From NCBI GenBank assembly GCA_012845835.1, contig JABAKD010000025.1, positions 9,181,779 through 9,245,778 of the forward strand: a DNA stretch of 64,000 nucleotides, given 5' to 3'. A program made the position numbers and the translations under genes. Each line of letters starts with the position of its first letter. The stretch's first letter is position 1. The notes under the pieces are model-generated. The model was not told the DNA's origin. It did no database searches and saw only the letters and a list, made by a program, of their open reading frames with translations. This document shows, piece after piece, positions 1 through 9,576 of the stretch. This stretch comes from Undaria pinnatifida. Lineage: Eukaryota; Sar; Phaeophyceae; Laminariales; Alariaceae.

Positions 1-1343
1 CACAAACTGGCAACAACTACATCTTGCTCGTGGTAGACCGCGCCTCAAAGTTTCCCTTCGGGTTCCCGTTAGAAACCAAGCAAGCGGTAGGCGTAGCCCG
101 AGTGTTGGTGGAGCTGTGTCTAACTTACGGAGTTCCAAAGACGGTGCGCTGTGATGGAGGCTCAGAATTTGGTGCGGAGGTGGTTAAGCACTTGTGCAGA
201 TGGTTGCGCGCTAGCATCGTGTTTGGTGCTGCTGACCACCCTCGAGGCCAAGGGTCGGTTGAGAGACTGGGGGGATGGCTGCAGGATTTGTTAGCCGAGC
301 TGTGTAGGTCCTGGCCTGACCGATGGGACGAGTATGTTTCGCCTGCTATGTGGATCAAACGCACCTTGCCAGACACCTCGCTCCCATCCACCATGACTCC
401 CTTCGAACTCCTGTTCGGCCGCAAGCCTCGCACGTCACTGGATTCGTTAGTTCCTCTGACGGACGAGATGGATCAAGAGCGGGGACTCGACAACTTCGTG
501 GAGAGGCGCAAGCAGAATCTCCGTGAAGTACGACTCGCCCTTGAGAAACGGCACGAGCTTCGAGTGGCGGCACGCGCGAAGGCGAACGCCTCCATCGAGA
601 GGTCGTCGGCTGGAGTTGGCGTCGTGAAGGACAGTCTGGTGCTAGTGCGCGAATCCGAGAGCAGTCGACATCGTGACTACAGGGGAAGGAAGTTGCAACA
701 CGATCTATACACAGGACCGTGGAAAGTGACGGGGGTGATCCAGCCCGGTCTCAGCGTAGAGGTCATGATGCATGGTAGAAAGAAGCGCAGCCGAAGGGTA
801 TCTACGGCCGATGTGAAACCTTTCCACCTTCGAGCACTTTCTTTCCGACACTCGCTAGCTGAAGAGTTCGCCCAGTATGCGTGGGGCCCCGACTTCAAAT
901 TGCCTGCAGGAGCTAAAGAGAGTTTAGGTCTCGTCACCATCGCCGACTGTCGCAGAGTGCAACCGGCTTCCAGCATGAGGACTACTTGGGAGTACAAAGG
1001 GAAGTCAGGAAATGGTGTAGTATCGGACAGGCTGTCGGAAGAGACCATGCGACGTAGCTTCACGCCCCTTCAGTTGGATTGTTTCGTTGCTCTCTGGCAC
1101 TTGTATTTTCCCCAGCTAGCAAACGCTTCTGTACCCAACTCAGTACAGTCCCGTGCTCCGTTGTCCCGCGCCCAAGCCTTGCATGCTTTTCCTATAGGTT
1201 TTACCTTTCAGAAGGAGCTAGCCGGAGGCATCCAACTTGAAGGCCAGGTGTACGATTACCTTGCCCCCTACTGGCGTGTGCGCTACACTGACGGGAACTG
1301 GGAGGAGCTGTCTAGACGCGAACTGGAAAGACTTTCGAGATAG
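1..1343 (+). CDS. Ty3/Gypsy-like pol, integrase end (5' truncated by window)
   Basis: The reading frame is already open at base 3 and ends in TAG at 1341-1343, so this is the C-terminal part of a longer polyprotein cut by the window edge. A DDE integrase core is visible: a first Asp in VVDRASKF (about nt 33-55), a second in RCDGGSEFG (about nt 150-175), and a Glu in GQGSVERLGGWL exactly 35 residues later (D35E spacing). Next comes FELLFGRKPR, typical of retroelement integrases, then a basic middle region. The C-terminus, YWRVRYTDGNWEELSRRE, is a small Tudor/chromo-like tail of the kind found in stramenopile Gypsy elements (from memory). The integrase ends the ORF, which fits Ty3/Gypsy order and not Copia. 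The frame has no internal stop. The product would join element cDNA to target DNA in the nucleus. Confidence 0.88.
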   Translation, partial: QTGNNYILLVVDRASKFPFGFPLETKQAVGVARVLVELCLTYGVPKTVRCDGGSEFGAEVVKHLCRWLRASIVFGAADHPRGQGSVERLGGWLQDLLAELCRSWPDRWDEYVSPAMWIKRTLPDTSLPSTMTPFELLFGRKPRTSLDSLVPLTDEMDQERGLDNFVERRKQNLREVRLALEKRHELRVAARAKANASIERSSAGVGVVKDSLVLVRESESSRHRDYRGRKLQHDLYTGPWKVTGVIQPGLSVEVMMHGRKKRSRRVSTADVKPFHLRALSFRHSLAEEFAQYAWGPDFKLPAGAKESLGLVTIADCRRVQPASSMRTTWEYKGKSGNGVVSDRLSEETMRRSFTPLQLDCFVALWHLYFPQLANASVPNSVQSRAPLSRAQALHAFPIGFTFQKELAGGIQLEGQVYDYLAPYWRVRYTDGNWEELSRRELERLSR

Positions 1344-2151
1344 CCTTGGGAGGACAGGATTTCGGGCTTCCGTGATTGCTGGTTGAGGAGGATGTGTTGG
1401 ATTGTGTGACTGTCTGCGGGTGATCAGGGATGTACGTACAAGATGCGGTCGTATTTATATGAAGTGAAGAGTTTGGACTGTTGTTGGTATTGTCGTACCA
1501 GTCTTATGCAGTTGTTTTGTCGATTTTCGAGCGTGCCCCCAGTTAGCAGCCATTTAAAGTCCGAATGTTTGGAGACGTGCTGATTAGCTGTTCTGGTCTG
1601 ATTGGTAGTCGAAGGGTGGCCCTACGCCCGGTAGCACCCAAGTGGGTTCGTGCGGTGTGCCGTGGCGTTTGTGTGAGCGTGGTGTTGTAGGTCTTTGCGC
1701 TATGGGTTTTTTCCTGGATGGCCAGGTTTTTCCCGCGCTGTAGGTGTTGAGAGTCGGGCAGCAACTACAGTGGAAACACCGAGCGAGGGACGGTTTTTTT
1801 TTAGAGTATTTTACGTCCGAGTGTCACTTGGTGTTTTCGGTTGTTGTCTAAATTCTAGGGCTCTCGGGATGGGGAGCGAAGGGTTTTGCCCGGAAGCCGG
1901 GTTTTACCTTCGCGCAAGTCGATGTCGGGCCGCGAGTCAACGCGCAGTGAGAATTATGAAGAGCAGTGGATTTTATTTGAGTTTTGCCACTATTTGCCTC
2001 TGGTAATTTTCGGTTGGCCGTTCGACCTACTCAAAGACATCACCGGTAGTTTCCGCCAAAGGAAGTGTGTCACCTCGCGGTTGTCATGATTCCTGCTACC
2101 GTTAATTAGTATGTTGCAGCTGTCAAACGGCTGTTCATACTAATGGGGGGA
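1344..2151 (+). other. Untranslated 3' internal region of the Ty3-like element
   Basis: These 808 bases lie between the pol stop codon and the 3' LTR. I see no convincing gene. The small open frames (for example 1695-2006) have no recognisable motif and look like chance frames. The stretch ends in a polypurine tract, AATGGGGGGA at about 2142-2151, directly against the LTR; this is the usual primer site for plus-strand DNA synthesis. Confidence 0.6.
2142..2151 (+). promoter_or_regulatory. Polypurine tract (plus-strand primer)
   Basis: AATGGGGGGA abuts the TG of the LTR. Position and composition match the polypurine tract of LTR retrotransposons. Confidence 0.65.
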
Positions 2152-2574
2152 TGTTACGGTTACATTGTTACGGTTGATAGGAGTTGCACTTTTGGGATTG
2201 CGTTAGTCTCAATAGGTACCAGCATAACTGGTTCCTCGCCTCCCTCTGCTTTGTACTCCTTTGCTTGCCCTGAGTTAGCAATAATCCATAAAGCGAATAC
2301 CGTATCCACGACCGGAGACCTTCTACTCCTTCTCACAAGCCACCTTCAAGGCTTACACTACCGCTGTTCAGGCTCAACCACCGAACTCGGTACCGATCGG
2401 GAGGCTGCTATCATCAGGTCGGTAGCAGTGCTTTATAGGCTGGGTCCCTCTGGCACCTTCCTCTCTGTACAATGCACACAAGACCTAGGGTCCTGCCGCA
2501 TGAATGGCTAGAGACCACTCAGACCCACAAAGACATCGGATCCGCCTCTATCCCTAGCCTCCCCTTCCGTAATA
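2152..2574 (+). repeat. 3' LTR of the Ty3-like element
   Basis: The LTR starts TGTTACGG immediately after the polypurine tract and ends CCGTAATA, an imperfect inverted copy of the start (CCGTAACA expected), giving 423 bp. At 2575 the sequence switches at once to 5S-unit spacer (GGTACATACATG...), so the right end is set by the junction. The 5' LTR and left flank lie outside the window, so the target-site duplication (GGTAC would be the right copy) cannot be checked. Confidence 0.75.
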
Positions 2575-2779
2575 GGTACATACATGTCATACGGTAGTCT
2601 TCTCTCGAGTGCCCTTGCATGCGTGTGCGTGTGCGGGTGTGCGAGCTGCCCCCCCCACTTCATAAGAGATCGTTGCCACTTCGCGGGATACACAGGCTAT
2701 ATATAGGCTCTCTCTCTCTCTCTCTCTCTCGCTCTCTCTCTCTCTCTGTGGGAACCCCGCTTACCCCCGCCTCCTTGCC

Positions 2780-2894
2780 TAGACTACAGCAGTAGACCAT
2801 TAATAGTAGTCTAGTCTATGGCAGTATCATAGTATTAATAGTACATGCCTTGTTGGGCCGCTTTTGGTTGCCCCTGGCAGGATAGACTAGACTA
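2780..2894 (+). other. Inverted-repeat hairpin element of the 5S spacer (first copy)
   Basis: TAGTCTAGTCTAT (2807-2819) and its perfect complement (2882-2894) enclose about 62 bp that itself folds: TGCC..GGGC..GCCC..GGCA near 2845-2880. An overlapping alternative pairing joins TAGACTAC (2780) to GTAGTCTA (2806). The element recurs in every unit about 115 bp before the 5S gene (for example 3692 before copy 2). From unit 3 on, the right arm has GGCTAG for GACTAG, which still pairs by G-U. It could be a structured RNA, a fossil mobile element or a recombination hotspot; the function is unknown. Confidence 0.55.
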
Positions 2895-2919
2895 TAGACG
2901 CCAACTTGCGCAGACACCA

Positions 2920-3035
2920 GGAACGGCCATACCACGTCGATCGCACCACATCCCGTCCGCTCTGTGAAGTTAAGCGGCGTCGGGCCAGGCTAGTACTACG
3001 GTGGGGGACCACGTGGGAAGCCCTGGTGCTGTTCC
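2920..3035 (+). rRNA. 5S ribosomal RNA, copy 1
   Basis: A 116-nt 5S gene. It starts GGAACGGCCATACCACG and ends GGTGCTGTTCC, so the ends (GGAAC/GTTCC) pair as helix I. The internal control region is plain: box A-like AGTTAAGCGGCGTCGGGCC, and the box C region around TAGTACTACGGTGGGGGACC. A T6 run follows at once, the usual Pol III stop. The upstream spacer of this copy lacks an ATGG found in the other units (ATAGACGCC against ATAGATGGACGCC). Confidence 0.95.
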
Positions 3036-3808
3036 TTTTTTGCCTCAAAGACCTTATTTTGCCCACCTTGCAACCACCTTCTATCTATCATAGGACACGC
3101 CCCGCACCCACCTATCGCCGACTGGACCTCATCGCGTGCGAGGACACGCGAGGGTCTCAGCTTCTTCTGCCCCGCCCTAGCTTACGAACGAACGCCAACA
3201 ATGAACTACACGCCGCGCCCAGGGGACCACCTACCTGCCTTCTTCACCAAGAAAACACTCCAGGTACCAACCAGGTCCAACGTTCTCCATACAGCAGAAG
3301 AAGTAGTAGAATACGTACGTACCCATTCATTCATAATTAGAGCCAACGACATGAAAAAAACAAACAAACAAACAAACAAAACAAAACAAAACGGTTTCGT
3401 TTGTTTGGCATTTTAGATCACAACTGGCCCAAAAGATCCAAAACGATACCAAAGGGTACATACATGTCATACGGTAGTCTTCTCCTCTCGAGTGCCCTTG
3501 CATGCGTGTGCGTGTGCGGGTGTGCGAGCTGCCCCCCCCACTTCATAAGAGATCGTTGCCACTTCGCGGGATACACAGGCTATATATAGGCTCTCTCTCT
3601 CTCTCTTTCTCTCTCTCGCTCTCTCTCTCTCTGTGGGAACCCCGCTTACCCCCGCCTCCTTGCCTAGACTACAGCAGTAGACCATTAATAGTAGTCTAGT
3701 CTATGGCAGTATCATAGTATTAATAGTACATGCCTTGTTGGGCCGCTTTTGGTTGCCCCTGGCAGGATAGACTAGACTATAGATGGACGCCAACTTGCGC
3801 AGACACCA

Positions 3809-3924
3809 GGAACGGCCATACCACGTCGATCGCACCACATCCCGTCCGCTCTGTGAAGTTAAGCGGCGTCGGGCCAGGCTAGTACTACGGTGGGGGACCA
3901 CGTGGGAAGCCCTGGTGCTGTTCC
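3809..3924 (+). rRNA. 5S ribosomal RNA, copy 2
   Basis: Same 116-nt sequence as copy 1, followed by T6. Like copy 1, the hairpin just upstream has the perfect GACTAGAC right arm. Confidence 0.95.
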
Positions 3925-4684
3925 TTTTTTGCCTCAAAGACCTTATTTTGCCCACCTTGCAACCACCTTCTATCTATCATAGGACACGCCCCGCACCCAC
4001 CTATCGCCGACTGGACCTCATCGCGTGCGAGGACACGCGAGGGTCTCAGCTTCTTCTGCCCCGCCCTAGCTTACGAACGAACGCCAACAATGAACTACAC
4101 GCCGCGCCCAGGGGACCACCTACCTGCCTTCTTCACCAAGAAAACACTCCAGGTACCAACCAGGTCCAACGTTCTCCATACAGCAGAAGAAGTAGTAGAA
4201 TACGTACGTACCCATTCATTCATAATTAGAGCCAACGACATGAAAAAAAAAAAACAAACAAACAAAACAAAACAAAACGGTTTCGTTTGTTTGGCATTTT
4301 AGATCACAACTGGCCCAAAAGATCCAAAACGATACCAAAGGGTACATACATGTCATACGGTAGTCTTCTCCTCTCGAGTGCCCTTGCATGCGTGTGCGTG
4401 TGCGGGTGTGCGAGCTGCCCCCCCCACTTCATAAGAGATCGTTGCCACTTCGCGGGATACACAGGCTATATATAGGCTCTCTCTCTCTCTCTCTCGCTCT
4501 CTCTCTCTGTGGGAACCCCGCTTACCCCCGCCTCCTTGCCTACACTACAGCAGTAGACCATTAATAGTAGTCTAGTCTATGGCAGTATCATAGTATTAAT
4601 AGTACATGCCTTGTTGGGCCGCTTTTGGTTGCCCCTGGCAGGATAGGCTAGACTATAGATGGACGCCAACTTGCGCAGACACCA

Positions 4685-4800
4685 GGAACGGCCATACCAC
4701 GTCGATCGCACCACATCCCGTCCGCTCTGTGAAGTTAAGCGGCGTCGGGCCAGGCTAGTACTACGGTGGGGGACCACGTGGGAAGCCCTGGTGCTGTTCC
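4685..4800 (+). rRNA. 5S ribosomal RNA, copy 3
   Basis: Same 116-nt gene with T6. This unit has private spacer changes: CCTACACTACAG near 4540 and CCAGGGAACC near 4985. Confidence 0.95.
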
Positions 4801-5578
4801 TTTTTTGCCTCAAAGACCTTATTTTGCCCACCTTGCAACCACCTTCTATCTATCATAGGACACGCCCCGCACCCACCTATCGCCGACTGGACCTCATCGC
4901 GTGCGAGGACACGCGAGGGTCTCAGCTTCTTCTGCCCCGCCCTAGCTTACGAACGAACGCCAACAATGAACTACACGCCGCGCCCAGGGAACCACCTACC
5001 TGCCTTCTTCACCAAGAAAACACTCCAGGTACCAACCAGGTCCAACGTTCTCCATACAGCAGAAGAAGTAGTAGAATACGTACGTACCCATTCATTCATA
5101 ATTAGAGCCAACGACATGAAAAAAAAAAAAAAAACAAACAAACAAACAAAACAAAACAAAACGGTTTCGTTTGTTTGGCATTTTAGATCACAACTGGCCC
5201 AAAAGATCCAAAACGATACCAAAGGGTACATACATGTCATACGGTAGTCTTCTCCTCTCGAGTGCCCTTGCATGCGTGTGCGTGTGCGGGTGTGCGAGCT
5301 GCCCCCCCCACTTCATAAGAGATCGTTGCCACTTCGCGGGATACACAGGCTATATATAGGCTCTCTCTCTCTCTCTCTCTCTCTCTCGCTCTCTCTCTCT
5401 CTGTGGGAACCCCGCTTACCCCCGCCTCCTTGCCTAGACTACAGCAGTAGACCATTAATAGTAGTCTAGTCTATGGCAGTATCATAGTATTAATAGTACA
5501 TGCCTTGTTGGGCCGCTTTTGGTTGCCCCTGGCAGGATAGGCTAGACTATAGATGGACGCCAACTTGCGCAGACACCA

Positions 5579-5694
5579 GGAACGGCCATACCACGTCGAT
5601 CGCACCACATCCCGTCCGCTCTGTGAAGTTAAGCGGCGTCGGGCCAGGCTAGTACTACGGTGGGGGACCACGTGGGAAGCCCTGGTGCTGTTCC
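5579..5694 (+). rRNA. 5S ribosomal RNA, copy 4
   Basis: Same 116-nt gene with T6; the interval from copy 3 is 894 bp, the longest because of long A and CT tracts. Confidence 0.95.
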
Positions 5695-6460
5695 TTTTTT
5701 GCCTCAAAGACCTTATTTTGCCCACCTTGCAACCACCTTCTATCTATCATAGGACACGCCCCGCACCCACCTATCGCCGACTGGACCTCATCGCGTGCGA
5801 GGACACGCGAGGGTCTCAGCTTCTTCTGCCCCGCCCTAGCTTACGAACGAACGCCAACAATGAACTACACGCCGCGCCCAGGGGACCACCTACCTGCCTT
5901 CTTCACCAAGAAAACACTCCAGGTACCAACCAGGTCCAACGTTCTCCATACAGCAGAAGAAGTAGTAGAATACGTACGTACCCATTCATTCATAATTAGA
6001 GCCAACGACATGAAAAAATAAAACAAACAAACAAACAAAACAAAACGGTTTCGTTTGTTTGGCATTTTAGATCACAACTGGCCCAAAAGATCCAAAACGA
6101 TACCAAAGGGTACATACATGTCATACGGTAGTCTTCTCCTCTCGAGTGCCCTTGCATGCGTGTGCGTGTGCGGGTGTGCGAGCTGCCCCCCCCACTTCAT
6201 AAGAGATCGTTGCCACTTCGCGGGATACACAGGCTATATATAGGCTCTCTCTCTCTCTCTCTCTCTCTCGCTCTCTCTCTCTCTGTGGGAACCCCGCTTA
6301 CCCCCGCCTCCTTGCCTAGACTACAGCAGTAGACCATTAATAGTAGTCTAGTCTATGGCAGTATCATAGTATTAATAGTACATGCCTTGTTGGGCCGCTT
6401 TTGGTTGCCCCTGGCAGGATAGGCTAGACTATAGATGGACGCCAACTTGCGCAGACACCA

Positions 6461-6576
6461 GGAACGGCCATACCACGTCGATCGCACCACATCCCGTCCG
6501 CTCTGTGAAGTTAAGCGGCGTCGGGCCAGGCTAGTACTACGGTGGGGGACCACGTGGGAAGCCCTGGTGCTGTTCC
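6461..6576 (+). rRNA. 5S ribosomal RNA, copy 5
   Basis: Same 116-nt gene with T6. The A-run just before, near 6013, is short and interrupted by a T. Confidence 0.95.
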
Positions 6577-7347
6577 TTTTTTGCCTCAAAGACCTTATTT
6601 TGCCCACCTTGCAACCACCTTCTATCTATCATAGGACACGCCCCGCACCCACCTATCGCCGACTGGACCTCATCGCGTGCGAGGACACGCGAGGGTCTCA
6701 GCTTCTTCTGCCCCGCCCTAGCTTACGAACGAACGCCAACAATGAACTACACGCCGCGCCCAGGGGACCACCTACCTGCCTTCTTCACCAAGAAAACACT
6801 CCAGGTACCAACCAGGTCCAACGTTCTCCATACAGCAGAAGAAGTAGTAGAATACGTACGTACCCATTCATTCATAATTAGAGCCAACGACATGAAAAAA
6901 AAAAACAAACAAACAAACAAACAAAACAAAACAAAACGGTTTCGTTTGTTTGGCATTTTAGATCACAACTGGCCCAAAAGATCCAAAACGATACCAAAGG
7001 GTACATACATGTCATACGGTAGTCTTCTCCTCTCGAGTGCCCTTGCATGCGTGTGCGTGTGCGGGTGTGCGAGCTGCCCCCCCCACTTCATAAGAGATCG
7101 TTGCCACTTCGCGGGATACACAGGCTATATATAGGCTCTCTCTCTCTCTCTCTCTCGCTCTCTCTCTCTCTGTGGGAACCCCGCTTACCCCCGCCTCCTT
7201 GCCTAGACTACAGCAGTAGACCATTAATAGTAGTCTAGTCTATGGCAGTATCATAGTATTAATAGTACATGCCTTGTTGGGCCGCTTTTGGTTGCCCCTG
7301 GCAGGATAGGCTAGACTATAGATGGACGCCAACTTGCGCAGACACCA

Positions 7348-7463
7348 GGAACGGCCATACCACGTCGATCGCACCACATCCCGTCCGCTCTGTGAAGTTA
7401 AGCGGCGTCGGGCCAGGCTAGTACTACGGTGGGGGACCACGTGGGAAGCCCTGGTGCTGTTCC
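7348..7463 (+). rRNA. 5S ribosomal RNA, copy 6
   Basis: Same 116-nt gene with T6; the last copy before the YR retrotransposon. Confidence 0.95.
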
Positions 7464-8190
7464 TTTTTTGCCTCAAAGACCTTATTTTGCCCACCTTGCA
7501 ACCACCTTCTATCTATCATAGGACACGCCCCGCACCCACCTATCGCCGACTGGACCTCATCGCGTGCGAGGACACGCGAGGGTCTCAGCTTCTTCTGCCC
7601 CGCCCTAGCTTACGAACGAACGCCAACAATGAACTACACGCCGCGCCCAGGGGACCACCTACCTGCCTTCTTCACCAAGAAAACACTCCAGGTACCAACC
7701 AGGTCCAACGTTCTCCATACAGCAGAAGAAGTAGTAGAATACGTACGTACCCATTCATTCATAATTAGAGCCAACGACATGAAAAAAACAAACAAACAAA
7801 CAAACAAAACAAAACAAAACGGTTTCGTTTGTTTGGCATTTTAGATCACAACTGGCCCAAAAGATCCAAAACGATACCAAAGGGTACATACATGTCATAC
7901 GGTAGTCTTCTCCTCTCGAGTGCCCTTGCATGCGTGTGCGTGTGCGGGTGTGCGAGCTGCCCCCCCCACTTCATAAGAGATCGTTGCCACTTCGCGGGAT
8001 ACACAGGCTATATATAGGCTCTCTCTCTCTCTCTCTCGCTCTCTCTCTCTGTGGGAACCCCGCTTACCCCCGCCTCCTTGCCTAGACTACAGCAGTAGAC
8101 CATTAATAGTAGTCTAGTCTATGGCAGTATCATAGTATTAATAGTACATGCCTTGTTGGGCCGCTTTTGGTTGCCCCTGGCAGGATAGAC

Positions 8191-8415
8191 TATTAATATA
8201 TTCAAATTCATTTCGAATATGGAGTTTGTGCAATTTGAGGAGGCAAGAATGTGGAAGGGGAGAGGGGTTGTATTATAGTGGAAGGCTTTCGGTGAAAGTG
8301 CCGTGGGAGCTCGACACTTCCATGCGAGCAGCGAAACGAACTGCAGAGCAACACGCAGACGCAAGGGGAGGTGCAGCGAGCATCGGTTTCGTATTTCGGG
8401 TTTGATCGTTTTTTT
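8191..8415 (+). repeat. Split direct repeat A1
   Basis: 225 bp, repeated near-identically as A2 at 14472-14696 (one difference: CAAGAATG against CAAAAATG). Its last 185 bp (8231-8415) are tandemly duplicated at 8416-8600, just before the Gag-like start codon. Confidence 0.85.
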
Positions 8416-8600
8416 CAATTTGAGGAGGCAAGAATGTGGAAGGGGAGAGGGGTTGTATTATAGTGGAAGGCTTTCGGTGAAAGTGCCGTGGGAGCTCGAC
8501 ACTTCCATGCGAGCAGCGAAACGAACTGCAGAGCAACACGCAGACGCAAGGGGAGGTGCAGCGAGCATCGGTTTCGTATTTCGGGTTTGATCGTTTTTTT
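8416..8600 (+). repeat. Tandem duplication of the A1 end
   Basis: A second copy of 8231-8415 (CAATTTGAGGAGGC... to ...GATCGTTTTTTT). A2 at the right end has no such duplication, so it arose in this copy or lineage, upstream of the first ORF. Confidence 0.85.
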
Positions 8601-8611
8601 TCGCGGGCAAG

Positions 8612-9548
8612 ATGAGCAACGCAGGCAAGCGACGGGCTCGCTTATTTGCGGCGAATGAGGACGACACAGGCCGCAACCGCGAAGAAGCAAGGGCCAGCAA
8701 CAGCGAGGGAAGGGGAGGCGAAGAGGAGAAAAACGGAGAGGGCACCGTCAGCACCGAGGGAGAGGATCCCGGAGCAGGCTCGGGCACGGGCTCCGGCAGC
8801 GGCGTAGCTCGAGTCGACGAGCCGCTAGGAAGCAGCGGCAGCAGGCAGACGCCAGCTGAGCAGCTGCTGGAAGCCGTTTTGCTGCTCACGAAAGTCTTGC
8901 AACAACAGCCAGCGCAGCAGCAACCAGCACAACAGCCGCAACAGCAGCAGCAGCAGGCACCTCTCGTTCCGCAACAGCAACAACACCTAGCAGCACCCCC
9001 GGGTGGGCCCGCAGTACAGCAGCAACTCCAGCAGCAGCAACACCTCCAACCAGCACCCCCGGCTGAGCCCGCGGCACAGCAGCAGCACGCAGCACAGCAG
9101 CCTCAGCAGATCGAGCCGCAGTTACCACAACAGCCACCGCAGCTGGCAGGACAACACCCCCAGCAGGCACCCCCAGCAGGTAGTCGCCGGGCAGCAGCAG
9201 CACGTCATGCAACAACCGCCTTACGCACAAGCTCCACACCTTCTGGGCATGCAGTTCCCAGGATGGTGGCAGGGGGGAGGGCCTCCGTTGCAGCCACCGT
9301 GGGGTGGCGTGGGCGGCCAATTTGGGAGCATGGAGCACGCCAGCAGTGTAGAAGCCCGTACCATCTCGGCGGACTCCACCAAGCGAAAAATCAGGATGTG
9401 GCAGGAAGCAGGAGCAGCGGCGATGTTTGTGCTCCGAGGTGGTCTGTTTGTGCTGCCATTGTCGTCTAGCGATTTGTCTCATGTGCTCAGGTTCATCGTC
9501 GACCCTAACAAGCGACTCATCGACATGATTACTCCCCCGATAGCGTAA
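8612..9548 (+). CDS. Gag-like Gln-rich ORF1 of the YR element (one frame break)
   Basis: ATG at 8612 follows A1 closely. The first frame gives a charged, low-complexity N-terminus (MSNAGKRRARLFAAN, then Glu/Gly-rich), a short hydrophobic helix PAEQLLEAVLLLTKVL, and a long Gln/Pro/Ala-rich stretch. The sensible frame then changes around 9157-9180, next to two C5 runs, and continues as QQVVAGQQQHVMQQPPYAQ, a Gly/Trp/Pro-rich stretch, and a last part SADSTKRKIRMWQEAG, with TAA at 9546-9548. By position this should be the Gag-like structural protein. No CCHC zinc knuckle is seen. The break may be a sequencing indel, decay or frameshifting. Confidence 0.65.
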
Positions 9549-9576
9549 TCGTAATTGACAGGGCGGGCCTCGCCTG

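Larger units (their letters stand above)
2575..8192 (+). repeat. 5S rDNA tandem array, left block
   Basis: Six 5S genes in head-to-tail units; starts are spaced 889, 876, 894, 882 and 887 bp. The block opens part-way through a spacer at the LTR junction and stops where the YR retroelement interrupts a seventh unit. Each unit contains, in order: the 5S gene; about 310 bp of C-rich spacer; an A-run plus (CAAA/CAAAA)n; a GT-rich stretch with a C8 run; a TATA-like CTATATATAGG; (CT)n interrupted by one GC; and the hairpin element. Unit length varies mainly in the A-run and CT tracts. Confidence 0.93.

Noticed and set aside
2819-2885. Short likeness of the spacer hairpin to snRNA (GGCAGTATC..TAG as in U4, CCTGGCAGG as in U1)
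   Set aside because: Matches are only about nine bases; the U1 5' splice-site pairing sequence, the U4 stems and an Sm site are missing.
3783-4229. Recurrent open frames of 148 codons (+) and 84 codons (-) in every array unit
   Set aside because: They overlap the 5S gene and its spacer and repeat only because the unit repeats. No motif and no independent coding signal.
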